Part shown: positions 27,262 to 39,335 of the stretch, one piece after another
How the letters are laid out: each line of letters starts with the position of its first letter
Position numbering within the stretch: the stretch's first letter is position 1
NCBI RefSeq assembly: GCF_900187285.1
Contig: NZ_LT906470.1
Coordinates: 1,069,501 to 1,133,500 of the forward strand
DNA: 64,000 nt
Reading direction: 5' to 3'
Source: Veillonella rodentium
Lineage (GTDB): Bacteria > Bacillota > Negativicutes > Veillonellales > Veillonellaceae
Notes under the pieces: generated by a model
Database searches by the model: none
Told to the model about the DNA's origin: nothing
The model's input: the letters and a program-made list of their open reading frames with translations, nothing else
Translations under genes and position numbers: made by a program

Positions 27262-28710
27262 TTAGTCCTTTAAGAATTTCTGAAGTAATTCATTAACCAT
27301 ACCAGGGTTGGCGCGACCTTTGGATTCCTTCATAACTTGACCTACCAGGAAGCCGATAGCTTTACCGTTACCGCCTTTAAAATCGGCAACGGGTTGCGGA
27401 TTATTGGCAATAACTTGCTTAACGATCTCTTCAATCGCACCGGTATCGGTAATTTGTACGAGACCTTCTTCTTTAACGATAGTGTCCGCATCCTTACCGG
27501 ATTCCCACATGGATACGATAACCTTTTTCGCAATTTTACCGGAAATTGTGCCCTTCTCAATAAGAGCAATCATACCGGCAAGGTTTTCTGGACTTACCTT
27601 CGATTCAGCAAAGGTTAAACCGTTTTCATTAATCATCTTGGACAAATCGCCGAGCATCCAGTTGGATACCGTTTTAGGGTCCGCACCGGCCTGCACAGTC
27701 GCATCAAGATAATCTGCCGTCTTACGGGATACCGTGAGGATAGTCGCATCTTCACGAGGTAATCCGTATTCAGATATGAAGCGGTTAATCTTGGCATCCT
27801 GCAATTCTGGCAATGCCTTACGAGCCGCTTCGATTTCTTCATCAGTGATAACAATCGGTACCAAATCAGGTTCCGGGAAATAGCGGTAATCATTTTCCGC
27901 ATCCTTCTTGCGCATTCCCAATGTAATGCCCTGAGCATCATCCCATGTACGCGTTTCCTGATCCACAGTACCGCCATCTTCAATCAACTGAGCCTGACGT
28001 AACGCTTCATACTCGATAGCTTTTTGAATACCCGTCAAAGAGTTGACGTTCTTTGTTTCTGTGCGTGTGCCGAATTCACTAGCACCGCGAAGTCGTACGG
28101 ATACGTTACAGTCACAACGAAGAGAACCTTCCTCCATACGGCCGTCGGATACTTCCAGATATTGTAAAATGGAGCGCAGTTTTTCAACGTATGCCTTTGC
28201 CTCCGCACCGGAACGAATATCAGGTTCCGATACGATTTCCAACAACGGTACACCTGTACGATTGTAGTCAACATTGGAGAAATTGGAATCGGAAATAGTA
28301 TTCCCGCTATGAACGAGCTTGCCCGCATCTTCTTCCATATGGATACGCGTGATACCGATACGCTTCGTTTCACCGTCTACCTCGATATCCAAGTGACCAT
28401 TTAGACAGATCGGCAAGTCATATTGAGATGTCTGATAATTTTTAGGCAAATCAGGATAATAATAATTCTTGCGGTCAAATTTATTAAAGTGAAGAATATC
28501 GCAATTTAATGCTAAACCTACCTTAATAGCATATTCCACGACCTTTTTATTCAACACAGGCATGGCCCCCGGTAAGCCTAGACACACCGGACATACATGT
28601 GTATTTTGGTCACCGCCGAATTCAGTAGTGCAACCACAGAAGATTTTAGACTTAGTCTTAAGCTCCGTATGAACCTCCAAACCGATGACCGTTTCATATT
28701 TACTGCTCAT
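27262..28710 (-). CDS. gatB: Aspartyl/glutamyl-tRNA amidotransferase subunit B
   Basis: Kinase and tRNA-binding subunit of GatCAB, which converts misacylated Glu-tRNA-Gln (and often Asp-tRNA-Asn) to the amidated form. The start is ATG 28710 after GGGGAGG; the longer frame lies within gatA. The 482 residues contain [39 protein letters not shown] and the C-terminal YqeY-like domain ending in ...[12 protein letters not shown]. The ATGA overlap with the gatA stop couples translation. With the single GltX seen here, it implies indirect Gln-tRNA synthesis. Confidence 0.97.
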   Translation of the reverse strand: MSSKYETVIGLEVHTELKTKSKIFCGCTTEFGGDQNTHVCPVCLGLPGAMPVLNKKVVEYAIKVGLALNCDILHFNKFDRKNYYYPDLPKNYQTSQYDLPICLNGHLDIEVDGETKRIGITRIHMEEDAGKLVHSGNTISDSNFSNVDYNRTGVPLLEIVSEPDIRSGAEAKAYVEKLRSILQYLEVSDGRMEEGSLRCDCNVSVRLRGASEFGTRTETKNVNSLTGIQKAIEYEALRQAQLIEDGGTVDQETRTWDDAQGITLGMRKKDAENDYRYFPEPDLVPIVITDEEIEAARKALPELQDAKINRFISEYGLPREDATILTVSRKTADYLDATVQAGADPKTVSNWMLGDLSKMINENGLTFAESKVSPENLAGMIALIEKGTISGKIAKKVIVSMWESGKDADTIVKEEGLVQITDTGAIEEIVKQVIANNPQPVADFKGGNGKAIGFLVGQVMKESKGRANPGMVNELLQKFLKD

Positions 28711-30167
28711 AGAGAAACCTCCCCTATCGGTGCTACTAATTGACAATCCGGACGGGCCTGTTCAAATGTGAAAGCCGCGCGAAGCAATGTTTCTTCACCC
28801 ATAGCAGGACACAATAATTGTAGCCCAATCGGTAAATTATTGCTGCTCATGCCCGCAGGAATACTGATACCCGGGATACCGGCCAAGTTTGCCGGTACCG
28901 TACAGATATCCTCTAAGTACATAGCCAACGGATCATTTAGCTTTTCACCGAATTTATATGCCGTATTAGGGGCTGTCGGAGTCAACAATACATCAACCTT
29001 TGAGAATGCTTCATCAAATTCATTTTTTATCAAGCGACGTACTTTCAAGGCTTTCAAATAGTAGGCATCATAGTAACCGGAACTCAATACATATGTACCA
29101 AGGAGGATACGACGCTGTACCTCCTGACCGAAGCCTTCGGTACGGGTTTTCGTGGACATGTCTACCAAATTATCCGCCGGTACGCGCATACCATAGCTTA
29201 CGCCGTCATAGCGAGCCAGGTTGGAACTTGCCTCAGCCAAAGCGATGATATAATATGCGGACAACGCATATTTAGAATTAGGTAATGAAACCTCAACGAT
29301 TTCAGCACCTAATTTCTTATATGTTTCAATAGCCTCATCCATAGCCTTGCGAACATCGCTGTTAAGACCGTCCCCAAAAAACTCCTTAGGCACACCGATT
29401 TTAAGCTTAGTCACATCATTTACAAGGGCCTTTGTATAGTCTACACGATCCCCCGGAATCGATGTGGAATCCTTCGCGTCATGACCGGAAATAGCATTTA
29501 ATACCAAGGCGGCATCCGTCACGTCCCGCGTAACAGGTCCAATCTGATCCAATGAGGACGCAAAAGCGATAAGCCCATAACGGGACACATTACCGTAAGT
29601 CGGCTTCAAACCTACTACACCACAAAAAGATGCAGGTTGACGAATGGAACCGCCCGTATCGGAACCGAGAGCCCAAATTGCACTGCCACTGGAAACGGCA
29701 GCCGCACTACCGCCCGAAGATCCGCCCGGAACACAATCATTATTCCAGGGATTAACCGTTTTAGCCAAAGCGGAATTTTCCGTAGATCCGCCCATAGCGA
29801 ATTCATCCATATTCAATTTCCCGAGAATAACGGACTGATTCGCATCAAGACGTTCCACAACAGATGCATTATAAGGAGGTACGAAGTGCTCCAACATTTT
29901 AGATGCACACGTCGTCGTTTCTCCTTTTACACATATATTATCTTTCAATGCACCCGGAATCCCGGCCAATGGAGAAATTGCTTCCCCTTTAGCGATAGCT
30001 TCATCTACAGCCTTCGCCGTAGCGAGCGCACGTTCATGAGAATCGGAAAGATACGCATGTACAGTCGGTTCTACTTGTGCTTTATGAGCGATAACAGCCT
30101 TCGTCAATTCAACGGCACTGATCTCTTTATTCACTAATTTTTTATGTAATTCATGAATGGTTGCCAC
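28707..30167 (-). CDS. gatA: Aspartyl/glutamyl-tRNA amidotransferase subunit A
   Basis: Amidase subunit that releases ammonia from glutamine for GatB. The 486 residues have the catalytic lysine in [12 protein letters not shown], the amidase signature [14 protein letters not shown] with the cis-Ser, and [12 protein letters not shown] carrying the nucleophilic Ser. The start is a GTG at 30167 preceded by AGGAGG. Eleven bases separate it from gatC and four bases overlap gatB, giving the tight gatCAB order found in Bacillus. Confidence 0.97.
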   Translation of the reverse strand: MATIHELHKKLVNKEISAVELTKAVIAHKAQVEPTVHAYLSDSHERALATAKAVDEAIAKGEAISPLAGIPGALKDNICVKGETTTCASKMLEHFVPPYNASVVERLDANQSVILGKLNMDEFAMGGSTENSALAKTVNPWNNDCVPGGSSGGSAAAVSSGSAIWALGSDTGGSIRQPASFCGVVGLKPTYGNVSRYGLIAFASSLDQIGPVTRDVTDAALVLNAISGHDAKDSTSIPGDRVDYTKALVNDVTKLKIGVPKEFFGDGLNSDVRKAMDEAIETYKKLGAEIVEVSLPNSKYALSAYYIIALAEASSNLARYDGVSYGMRVPADNLVDMSTKTRTEGFGQEVQRRILLGTYVLSSGYYDAYYLKALKVRRLIKNEFDEAFSKVDVLLTPTAPNTAYKFGEKLNDPLAMYLEDICTVPANLAGIPGISIPAGMSSNNLPIGLQLLCPAMGEETLLRAAFTFEQARPDCQLVAPIGEVSL

Positions 30168-30178
30168 TGCAAAACCTC

Positions 30179-30469
30179 CTATTCCTGTACGACACGAGGT
30201 ACCTTAAAATACCCGTCCTCTGCTTCCGGCGCATTGGATAATGCTAAATCATGATCGAGAGACGGCTTTAATTCATCCTCTCGCAATACGTTCTGCAACG
30301 GTACGGCATGAGCCATCGGCTCTACACCATCAAGTTCCAGGGCATTTAGTTCCGCAACATAGGACAAGATGTCGGACAATTCTTTTTCTATATGTGCCAT
30401 ATGATCTTCTTTTACTTCTAATCGTGAAAGCAAGGCAATATTCTTAATTTCCTCTTGGCTGATTTTCAT
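30179..30469 (-). CDS. gatC: Aspartyl/glutamyl-tRNA amidotransferase subunit C
   Basis: Small subunit that wraps around GatA and stabilises the complex. The start is ATG 30469 ([18 protein letters not shown]) after AAAGGATG, giving 96 residues, the usual size. [15 protein letters not shown] and the C-terminal FKVPRVV are the GatC signatures. It opens the gatCAB group and is followed directly by gatA. Confidence 0.96.
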   Translation of the reverse strand: MKISQEEIKNIALLSRLEVKEDHMAHIEKELSDILSYVAELNALELDGVEPMAHAVPLQNVLREDELKPSLDHDLALSNAPEAEDGYFKVPRVVQE

Positions 30470-30529
30470 CGATACACATCCTTTCATATTGTATTATTAT
30501 AATTCATATAGCTTACATTTTCAAAGGCA

Positions 30530-32530
<2,001 letters not shown>

Positions 32531-32621
32531 CTATCCTTTTATGTTTAACTACATAACCTTGCTTCAAAATTGGTGATATGTAATTATTCTTATATTGAGA
32601 AAATCTATATAAAAAAGGGGG

Positions 32622-34811
32622 TTATCCTTTTTTCACTGGTGCGAACTTCGCCATTACCACGCGCACCCCTTGCGTCGGAAACTCGATGGTCAATTTCATA
32701 CCGGCCCCCTCTCCGGCAACACCGATAACCTTACCGTTCCCCCACTTGCTGTGAATTGCGGTATCACCAATCTTCCAGTCGGCAATGACTTCATTTCGAA
32801 CAATCGGTTTTGTTACAGGGCGGCTGGTGACGCTCATATGCTGAGGCACCTGACGCTTAATATCGTCAGGTACCTTTCGTTTAGCTCGTAACGAATCGAC
32901 TAATTCCTCCGGAATCTCATCAATAAAACGGGACGGTAAATAACTGCTTGTACGGCCGAATACGGTGCGCGTCGTTGCATTAGAAATAAATAGCTCTTTC
33001 TCCGCTCGCGTAATTCCCACATAAGCAAGACGACGCTCCTCTTCAATTTCCTCAGGATTCATCAATGTCCGGCTATGAGGAAATAATCCTTCTTCTAAGC
33101 CACACAAAAATACGATGGGAAATTCCAGACCTTTAGCAGCATGCAATGTCATCAAGGTAACCTTCGACTCTTCCTGTTCAAAAGAATCCACATCATTTAC
33201 AAGTGCCACCTGCTCCAAGAAATCTTCTACTGTACCTGTGGGATTTGTATCCTGAAAATCTTTTGCCACAGACAACAGTTCACCGATATTTTCAGCACGC
33301 GCCTGATCCTGCGGATCCGTACTTTCTTCTAATTGTTCAAGATACCCTGTCCTGTCTAAAATAGATTCTAAAATTTCTAAAACAGATTTATCATCCATTT
33401 CAGCGACCAACGTGAAAATTAGAATACCGAATTCTTCCAGCTTTTCTTTTGTCTTACCCTTGATAGAATCAACCAGGTGTAATTGGGTCAATGTCATAAA
33501 TAGAGATGTCCCGTTAGCACGAGCATATTCCTGCAACTTAGATACCGTAGTAGCCCCGATACTTCGCTTTGGAACGTTAATAATCCGCAACAGACTGAGA
33601 TCATCGAAGGGATTATATAAAACCCGTAAATAGGCTAATACATCCTTAATTTCCTTGCGATCATAGAACTTTGTCCCCCCCACCATCGTATATGGCAAGG
33701 CCCGTTTTATCAACGCTTCTTCAAGTACACGGGACTGAGCATTTGTACGATATAAAATCGCCATATCTCCATATGGTACACCATGAACATCATGTTTTTT
33801 AGTGATCGTATCGCCGATGAAAGCCGCCTCTTCATGTTCGGATTGAGCCGTAAAATGCTGGATTTTAAGACCATCCACCTTATCGGTCCACAAATTTTTC
33901 TCAGGTCGTCCTTCATTATTATCGATAACCGCATTAGCCGCATCGAGAATAATTTTAGTAGATCGATAATTCTGTTCCAATTTTATGGATGTACAGTTCG
34001 GATAATCCTTTTCGAAATCCAGAATATTTTGAATATCCGCCCCGCGCCATGCATAGATACTCTGGTCAGCATCACCTACGACGGCGATATTTTTCCAGCG
34101 CGAAGACAATAAATACGCCAACAAGTACTGAGCATGGTTCGTATCTTGATATTCGTCGATCATGACATATCGAAAACGCTTGCTGTATTTATCGAGAACC
34201 GCCGCATTTGTCTGCAATAATTTAACAGCTACGAGCAATAAATCATCAAAATCCAATGCATTATTCTTGCGTAGTTCTTTCTCATAATATTCGTATACAT
34301 CCGCTACCTTTTGCTGGTAAAAGTCACGTGCCTGTTTACGATAATCCGATGCGAACTGTAATTTATTCTTCGCATCTGAAATAGCAGCAATCATAGCCCC
34401 CACGGGATAATATTTATCATCAAGGTTCAACGCCTTCAATGCGGCCTTAACGACAACCTGAGAGTCCGATGTATCGTAAATCGTAAAATTACTGTTATAA
34501 CCTAAAAAATTATCTAATTCGAAACGTAAAAACTTAGCACAGAAGCTGTGAAACGTACTGAGCCAGATACGATTAGCCACGTCACCTACAAGACCTTCCA
34601 CACGGCTTTTCATTTCCTTAGCCGCCTTATTAGTGAAAGTGATGGCCAAAATTTCGTAAGGATTGACACCTTGTGCCAATAGGTGAGCAATTCGAACCGT
34701 CAACACCTTTGTTTTACCCGATCCGGCACCTGCAAGAATCAATAAAGGGCCTTCCGTATGTTGTACCGCTTTTTGTTGTTCTTTATTCAAACCTGTTAAT
34801 AACGAATTCAT
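32622..34811 (-). CDS. pcrA: DNA helicase PcrA (UvrD/Rep family)
   Basis: Superfamily 1A 3'-5' helicase for repair and plasmid or conflict resolution. The 729 residues contain Walker A AGAGSGKTKVL, VIDEYQDTN (Walker B), GDADQSIYAWRGAD and VTLMTLHAAKGLEFPIVF, all expected of PcrA. The C-terminus has a Tudor-like fold region (WKIGDTAIHSKWGNGKVIGV), which in PcrA binds RNA polymerase. GGGGGT precedes ATG 34811. The leader region (34812-35010) is AT-rich with direct and inverted repeats. Confidence 0.96.
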   Translation of the reverse strand: MNSLLTGLNKEQQKAVQHTEGPLLILAGAGSGKTKVLTVRIAHLLAQGVNPYEILAITFTNKAAKEMKSRVEGLVGDVANRIWLSTFHSFCAKFLRFELDNFLGYNSNFTIYDTSDSQVVVKAALKALNLDDKYYPVGAMIAAISDAKNKLQFASDYRKQARDFYQQKVADVYEYYEKELRKNNALDFDDLLLVAVKLLQTNAAVLDKYSKRFRYVMIDEYQDTNHAQYLLAYLLSSRWKNIAVVGDADQSIYAWRGADIQNILDFEKDYPNCTSIKLEQNYRSTKIILDAANAVIDNNEGRPEKNLWTDKVDGLKIQHFTAQSEHEEAAFIGDTITKKHDVHGVPYGDMAILYRTNAQSRVLEEALIKRALPYTMVGGTKFYDRKEIKDVLAYLRVLYNPFDDLSLLRIINVPKRSIGATTVSKLQEYARANGTSLFMTLTQLHLVDSIKGKTKEKLEEFGILIFTLVAEMDDKSVLEILESILDRTGYLEQLEESTDPQDQARAENIGELLSVAKDFQDTNPTGTVEDFLEQVALVNDVDSFEQEESKVTLMTLHAAKGLEFPIVFLCGLEEGLFPHSRTLMNPEEIEEERRLAYVGITRAEKELFISNATTRTVFGRTSSYLPSRFIDEIPEELVDSLRAKRKVPDDIKRQVPQHMSVTSRPVTKPIVRNEVIADWKIGDTAIHSKWGNGKVIGVAGEGAGMKLTIEFPTQGVRVVMAKFAPVKKG

Positions 34812-34881
34812 CAGAATACCCCCAAAAGCCCTTAATGATTAAATCTAAAATCAGATTCAATCTATTTTCATATATATAGAG

Positions 34882-34993
34882 AGACTTAACCTATATATAT
34901 ATAGACTTAACCTATAATATAATATCTAATCAATATAATTAGATATTATGTAAAATGTTAAATGATCTTAAGTCTAATCTTTAATGTTAAATG
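34882..34993 (-). repeat. Repeat-rich leader upstream of pcrA
   Basis: Two copies of AGACTTAACCTATA (34882-34895 and 34903-34916) lie 21 bases apart, followed by an inverted repeat (TAATATCTAAT 34920-34930, ATTAGATATTA 34938-34948) and two copies of AATGTTAAATG (34954-34964, 34983-34993). No gene is seen in the 34812-35055 gap. Confidence 0.7.
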
Positions 34994-35019
34994 TAATCTA
35001 CTATATTACATAGAGAACA

Positions 35020-35042
35020 AGAACGTTGCATAGCAACGTTCT
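35020..35042 (-). terminator. Hairpin after ppaC
   Basis: AGAACGTTGC and GCAACGTTCT pair with a three-base loop 13 bases beyond the ppaC stop. The following minus-strand sequence (TTGTTCTC) is only partly U-rich, so termination may be weak. Confidence 0.55.
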
Positions 35043-35055
35043 CATTTTACATATC

Positions 35056-35997
35056 TTATTTCATAGCCCCCAAAATCGGCGGTACAATTTGTTTTTTACG
35101 AGACATTGTATTCGGCAAGAATACGGAGTTATCTTTTATATCTTTCCCAAATGCATTTTTTACAACGGCATCAACATCACCGCTGAACAATAATGTTGTA
35201 CTTTCATCAAGAATATTCGTAATCATAATATACGATGCATCATAATTATTAGCGTTGCGAAGAGATTCCAAAGCAGTGACTAATTCATCTTGCTTAGCCA
35301 AAACATCGGTCGTATCCATAACGGAAATTTGACCGATGGAAATTGTTTTACCCGCTTCGGAAAATTCTTTCATATCCGTACGAACGATATCATCATTCGT
35401 CAAATCGGAAATATCCGCACCGGCTTTCAACATATCTAGACCGTATGCTTCAATATCAACACCGGCAATTTCAGCTAATTTATGAGCCATTTTCTTATCT
35501 GTTTCCGTGCATGTAGGAGAACGGAACAATACGGTATCAGAAATAATGGCAGACAACATCAGTCCGGCAATATTCTTGGGAATATCCTGATTATTTTCTA
35601 CATACAACTTAGTCAAAATCGTATTAGTGCATCCTACCGGTTCCATACGAATAAATACAGGTCCATCCGTTTCAAAGTCACCAATACGATGATGATCAAT
35701 AACACCGCACATATTCATCGATTTATAACCATCGATAATTTGTTTTGATTCGTTATGATCTGTTAAATATAAATTTCCACCGTTAGGTGCAAATGCCTCC
35801 CAATTTGTAACGATTCGAGGATGCTCAAAGCCAAAATGGGACAATGCATATTTAGTTTCCTTATTCGCCTCACCAGCACATACAGGTGTGGCAGGTGTCC
35901 CCATTTGTGTCAAAAAATTAGCAAAGGAAATAGCGGAACAGATAGAATCCGTATCCGGACTTTTATGGCCTGCTACATATGTTTTTACGTCACTCAT
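35056..35997 (-). CDS. ppaC: Manganese-dependent inorganic pyrophosphatase
   Basis: DHH-family pyrophosphatase that hydrolyses PPi in the cytoplasm. The 313 residues show metal ligands in AGHKSPDTDSICSA, the DHH motif GVIDHHRIGD, the acidic EANKETKYAL segment, and the substrate-binding SRKKQIVPPI at the C-terminus. AGAGGTATAGT precedes ATG 35997. The leader contains a perfect 16-bp palindrome. The gene appears to be transcribed alone. Confidence 0.95.
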   Translation of the reverse strand: MSDVKTYVAGHKSPDTDSICSAISFANFLTQMGTPATPVCAGEANKETKYALSHFGFEHPRIVTNWEAFAPNGGNLYLTDHNESKQIIDGYKSMNMCGVIDHHRIGDFETDGPVFIRMEPVGCTNTILTKLYVENNQDIPKNIAGLMLSAIISDTVLFRSPTCTETDKKMAHKLAEIAGVDIEAYGLDMLKAGADISDLTNDDIVRTDMKEFSEAGKTISIGQISVMDTTDVLAKQDELVTALESLRNANNYDASYIMITNILDESTTLLFSGDVDAVVKNAFGKDIKDNSVFLPNTMSRKKQIVPPILGAMK

Positions 35998-36031
35998 ACT
36001 ATACCTCTTTTATCAATAAATATATAACTTC

Positions 36032-36047
36032 ATTGACTTAAGTCAAT
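36032..36047 (-). promoter_or_regulatory. Palindrome in the ppaC leader, possible operator
   Basis: ATTGACTTAAGTCAAT is its own complement. A TATAAT (36066-36071) lies about 20 bases upstream on the minus strand, so the palindrome falls near the probable transcript start. The regulator is unknown. Confidence 0.4.
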
Positions 36048-36090
36048 CCGATTTTTAACTTATTCATTATATCATAATTCACACAAAAAA

Positions 36091-36117
36091 ACACGCCACT
36101 ACTACGTAGTGGCGTGT
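36091..36117 (-). terminator. Terminator after the RND pump gene
   Basis: ACACGCCACTAC and GTAGTGGCGTGT pair with a three-base loop, followed on the minus strand by a run of seven Ts. It is 37 bases beyond the pump stop. Confidence 0.9.
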
Positions 36118-36153
36118 TTTAAACCATCATAATATACAAAATATTAAAGATGT

Positions 36154-39100
36154 TTATTCATGGTCTTTCTTACGGTTAGTCAACAAGCCGGGCCCAAGTT
36201 TTTCAATGATGATGAACAACATCGGAATGATAAATATACCGAACAATGTTGCCGTCGTCATCCCTGCAACTACGGTAATCCCCATTGATATACGGGCACC
36301 GGAACCGGCACCAGTAGATACAGCCAACGGTAATACACCGAGGATAAACGCGAAGGATGTCATCAAAATAGGACGCAAACGTATCTTTGCAGCTTCAATC
36401 GCCGCATCGACAACGTTCATTCCGCGCTCATCAACACGAATTTTAGCATATTCGATAATCAGAATCGCATTCTTAGCCGCCAGCCCCACCAATGTAAGCA
36501 AGCCGATCTGCATATAAATATCATTAGCCAAACTATATTTACCGGTAAAGTTCAACAGGAACGGTATCAATGATGCACCGATCATACCGGATGGTACGGA
36601 GAATAATACGGCGAACGGTACCTTCCAAGATTCATACAGAGCGGCCAAAATCAAGAATACAAAAACAAGCCCTAAACCGAGAATCATCACGGTTTGAGAA
36701 CCGGCTTTCAATTCTTCGCGGGATTGACCCGCCCAGTCGTAAGTATAACCTTGTGGTAATGTTTTTTCCGCCGCCGCTTTCAATGCATCGATAGCATCAC
36801 CGGAAGAATAGCCGCTCGCTTGAGAACCGCCGATCTGTACGGCCATCGCATTATCGAAACGAGAAATGCTGGAAGGCATACCGGTCTGTTCCTTTGTAAT
36901 ATAATTGGATACCGGAACCATCGCGCCATTGCTGTTACGAACCGCCAACATATTGAGATTATCCGCATTTTGACGGTACATATCGTCAGCCTGCACCACT
37001 ACCTTGTAGTTTTTACCGTACGTAGTGAAGTCATTGACCTGGATACTGCCGTAAAAACCTTGCAATGTGGTGAAAATATCGGACAAAGCGACACCATCTT
37101 GAGCCGCTTTCTCACGATTGATATCAAATTGTAAGGATGGTGTCGATGTGTCAAATGTAGTATATACTGTTTGAATGGCCGGACTCTTTCGGGCTTCCGC
37201 CAAGAATTCATTAGCCCGTTCGGCCATAACTTGCGGACTGTCCCCCGCCTTATTAATGATATACATACTGAAACCACCGGTGTTGCCAAGCCCCGGAATG
37301 GACGGTGGGTTCAGAGCGATAATCGTCGCTTCCGGTACCCCTTTAGCGGCAAATCCGAAAGTGGCGCCGATCATGGCATTAACGGATTGATCGGCACGTG
37401 TACGCTGATCCCATTCCGTCAATGTGGCGAAGATAACACCGGCACTGCTTTTCTGACCGCCCCCCAAAAGGTCGAAACCGGCGACGGTGAAGACCTCCTG
37501 GAAATTATCATGAATACCGTCAGAAGTTTCAAGGAAATATGCAACCTTTTCAAGGGTTTCCATAGTACGGTCCAATGTGGCCCCTGGCGGTTCGTTAACG
37601 GCAATCATATAATAACCGCTATCTTCGTCCGGCACAAACCCGGTCGGTAAAAAATGAAACACAAGACCCGTACCGCCTGCAAATATAAGCAGCGTGATAA
37701 TTGTTAAGCTCAAACGGTGGCTTAAACGGGCCAGTTGAAACCCGTACCAGTTGCTGAAACGCTCCAAGCCCGCATTAAATTTATTCAATTGACGATGTAC
37801 CCAATTTTCATGCTCATTCGGTACATGAGGCTTCAACATGGTCGCACAAAGCGCCGGTGTCAATACGAGAGCGATAACGGCGGAAATAACGACGGATACG
37901 GCGATAGTCAAAGCGAACTGTTTGTACAGAATCCCCGTCATACCGCCCATAAAAGCTACCGGCACGAATACGGCAACCAATACGAAAGCGATACCGATAA
38001 CAGGTCCCTGCACATTTTCCATCGCCTTAATGGCCGCTTCTTTCGGAGGCAGCCCGTTATATTTTAATTCGTATTCAACAGCTTCCACCACAACGATGGC
38101 ATCATCGACGACAAGGCCGATCGCCAGCACCATGGCAAATAATGTCAACGTGTTAATGGAAAAATCCAATATCACGAATGCGCCGAATGTACCGAGCAAC
38201 GATACAGGTACGGCAATCATAGGGATGATTGTGGAACGCCACGACTGTAAAAACACATACACTACGACTAATACGAGCAGCAACGCTTCAAAGAAGGTAT
38301 GCTCGACTTCATTAATGGATGCGCTTACGAATTTCGTATTATCAACGACAACGTGGTATTCCATATCAGGAGGGAATGATTTGGATTGCTCTTCCAGAAC
38401 CTTCTTTACATTGGCGATTGTTTCAAGAGCATTCGCATCATTCTGCAAGGAAATCGCAAAACCCGCCACTTCCTTATGATTCGTCTTGGATTTAAAATTA
38501 TAATCCTCCGCACCAATATGAATCCGTGCAATATCTTTCAGGTGAAGTACCGTGCCTTGAGAATTTGTCAACGAAATATCGCCGAATTGTTCCGGCGTTA
38601 CAAGACGCCCTTCAATCTTGATCGGATATTGGAAGGCCTGCTGTCCGTTTGTCGGGTTCTGCCCAACCGTACCTGCAGCGGCCTGCAGATTTTGAGCCTT
38701 AATTGCTGCGGTGACATCGGAAATGGTGACACCCAGCTTTTGCATCTTCGCAGGATCCAACCAGACACGCATCGCGTAGTCGGAACCGAATTCCTGTACG
38801 GAACCTACGCCCTTGATGGATTTAATGGCGTCCATCAAATAATTGGTACCGTAATTCTTAAGAAATGTTGAGTTATACGTGCTGTTAGGGGAATTCAGAG
38901 AAAATACCAGCGCCATGTCACCGGACGATTTTGTGGTCGTAACCCCTACGGCCTGCACTTCGGACGGCAACTGTGAAAGTGCCGCCTGCACACGGTTTTG
39001 AGTATTAACGGTATCCATGTCGGCATCGGTTCCCTGATTGAATTGAATCGTCAAGGAATAGCTGCCGCTACTGGAACTGTTGGACGTCATATAGTCCATA

Positions 39101-39321
39101 TCTTGTACGCCTACAATTTGTGTTTCAATAACACTGGCCACCGTATCGTTTACGACTTGTGCCGTAGCACCGGTATAAGTGGCATTAACACGAACGGTAG
39201 GCGGAGAAATTTGCGGATATCGAGCTATCGGAAGGTTCATCATGGAAATGAGACCTACCAACGTAATAACGATGGCTACTACGATGGCAAAGATAGGTCG
39301 ATTGATAAAGAATTTCGACAC
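36154..39321 (-). CDS. RND multidrug efflux transporter, HAE1 family (AcrB/MexB-like)
   Basis: Inner-membrane proton-driven efflux pump. The start is GTG 39321 with GGAGG upstream, giving 1055 residues, the usual length. The N-terminus MSKFFINRPIFAIVVAIVI is classic. The proton-relay motif GLVVDDAIVVVEAVE (two Asp, residues about 400-414) and the Lys in AAKNAILIIEYAK are present, as are GFVPDEDSGYYM and GGMTGILYKQ. Two large periplasmic loops lie between transmembrane segments 1-2 and 7-8. It follows its adaptor gene by 14 bases. No outer-membrane channel is encoded next to it, so a TolC-type partner must be elsewhere. Confidence 0.95.
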   Translation of the reverse strand: MSKFFINRPIFAIVVAIVITLVGLISMMNLPIARYPQISPPTVRVNATYTGATAQVVNDTVASVIETQIVGVQDMDYMTSNSSSSGSYSLTIQFNQGTDADMDTVNTQNRVQAALSQLPSEVQAVGVTTTKSSGDMALVFSLNSPNSTYNSTFLKNYGTNYLMDAIKSIKGVGSVQEFGSDYAMRVWLDPAKMQKLGVTISDVTAAIKAQNLQAAAGTVGQNPTNGQQAFQYPIKIEGRLVTPEQFGDISLTNSQGTVLHLKDIARIHIGAEDYNFKSKTNHKEVAGFAISLQNDANALETIANVKKVLEEQSKSFPPDMEYHVVVDNTKFVSASINEVEHTFFEALLLVLVVVYVFLQSWRSTIIPMIAVPVSLLGTFGAFVILDFSINTLTLFAMVLAIGLVVDDAIVVVEAVEYELKYNGLPPKEAAIKAMENVQGPVIGIAFVLVAVFVPVAFMGGMTGILYKQFALTIAVSVVISAVIALVLTPALCATMLKPHVPNEHENWVHRQLNKFNAGLERFSNWYGFQLARLSHRLSLTIITLLIFAGGTGLVFHFLPTGFVPDEDSGYYMIAVNEPPGATLDRTMETLEKVAYFLETSDGIHDNFQEVFTVAGFDLLGGGQKSSAGVIFATLTEWDQRTRADQSVNAMIGATFGFAAKGVPEATIIALNPPSIPGLGNTGGFSMYIINKAGDSPQVMAERANEFLAEARKSPAIQTVYTTFDTSTPSLQFDINREKAAQDGVALSDIFTTLQGFYGSIQVNDFTTYGKNYKVVVQADDMYRQNADNLNMLAVRNSNGAMVPVSNYITKEQTGMPSSISRFDNAMAVQIGGSQASGYSSGDAIDALKAAAEKTLPQGYTYDWAGQSREELKAGSQTVMILGLGLVFVFLILAALYESWKVPFAVLFSVPSGMIGASLIPFLLNFTGKYSLANDIYMQIGLLTLVGLAAKNAILIIEYAKIRVDERGMNVVDAAIEAAKIRLRPILMTSFAFILGVLPLAVSTGAGSGARISMGITVVAGMTTATLFGIFIIPMLFIIIEKLGPGLLTNRKKDHE

Positions 39322-39335
39322 GATCTAGCCTCCTC

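Noticed and set aside
35020-35042. LexA-type SOS box before pcrA
   Set aside because: The GAAC...GTTC sequence is a perfect hairpin just after ppaC and its spacing does not fit the Firmicutes SOS box.
37171-38871. Several plus-strand open frames opposite the RND pump gene
   Set aside because: They follow from codon bias of the pump gene on the minus strand, with no recognisable domains or translation signals.
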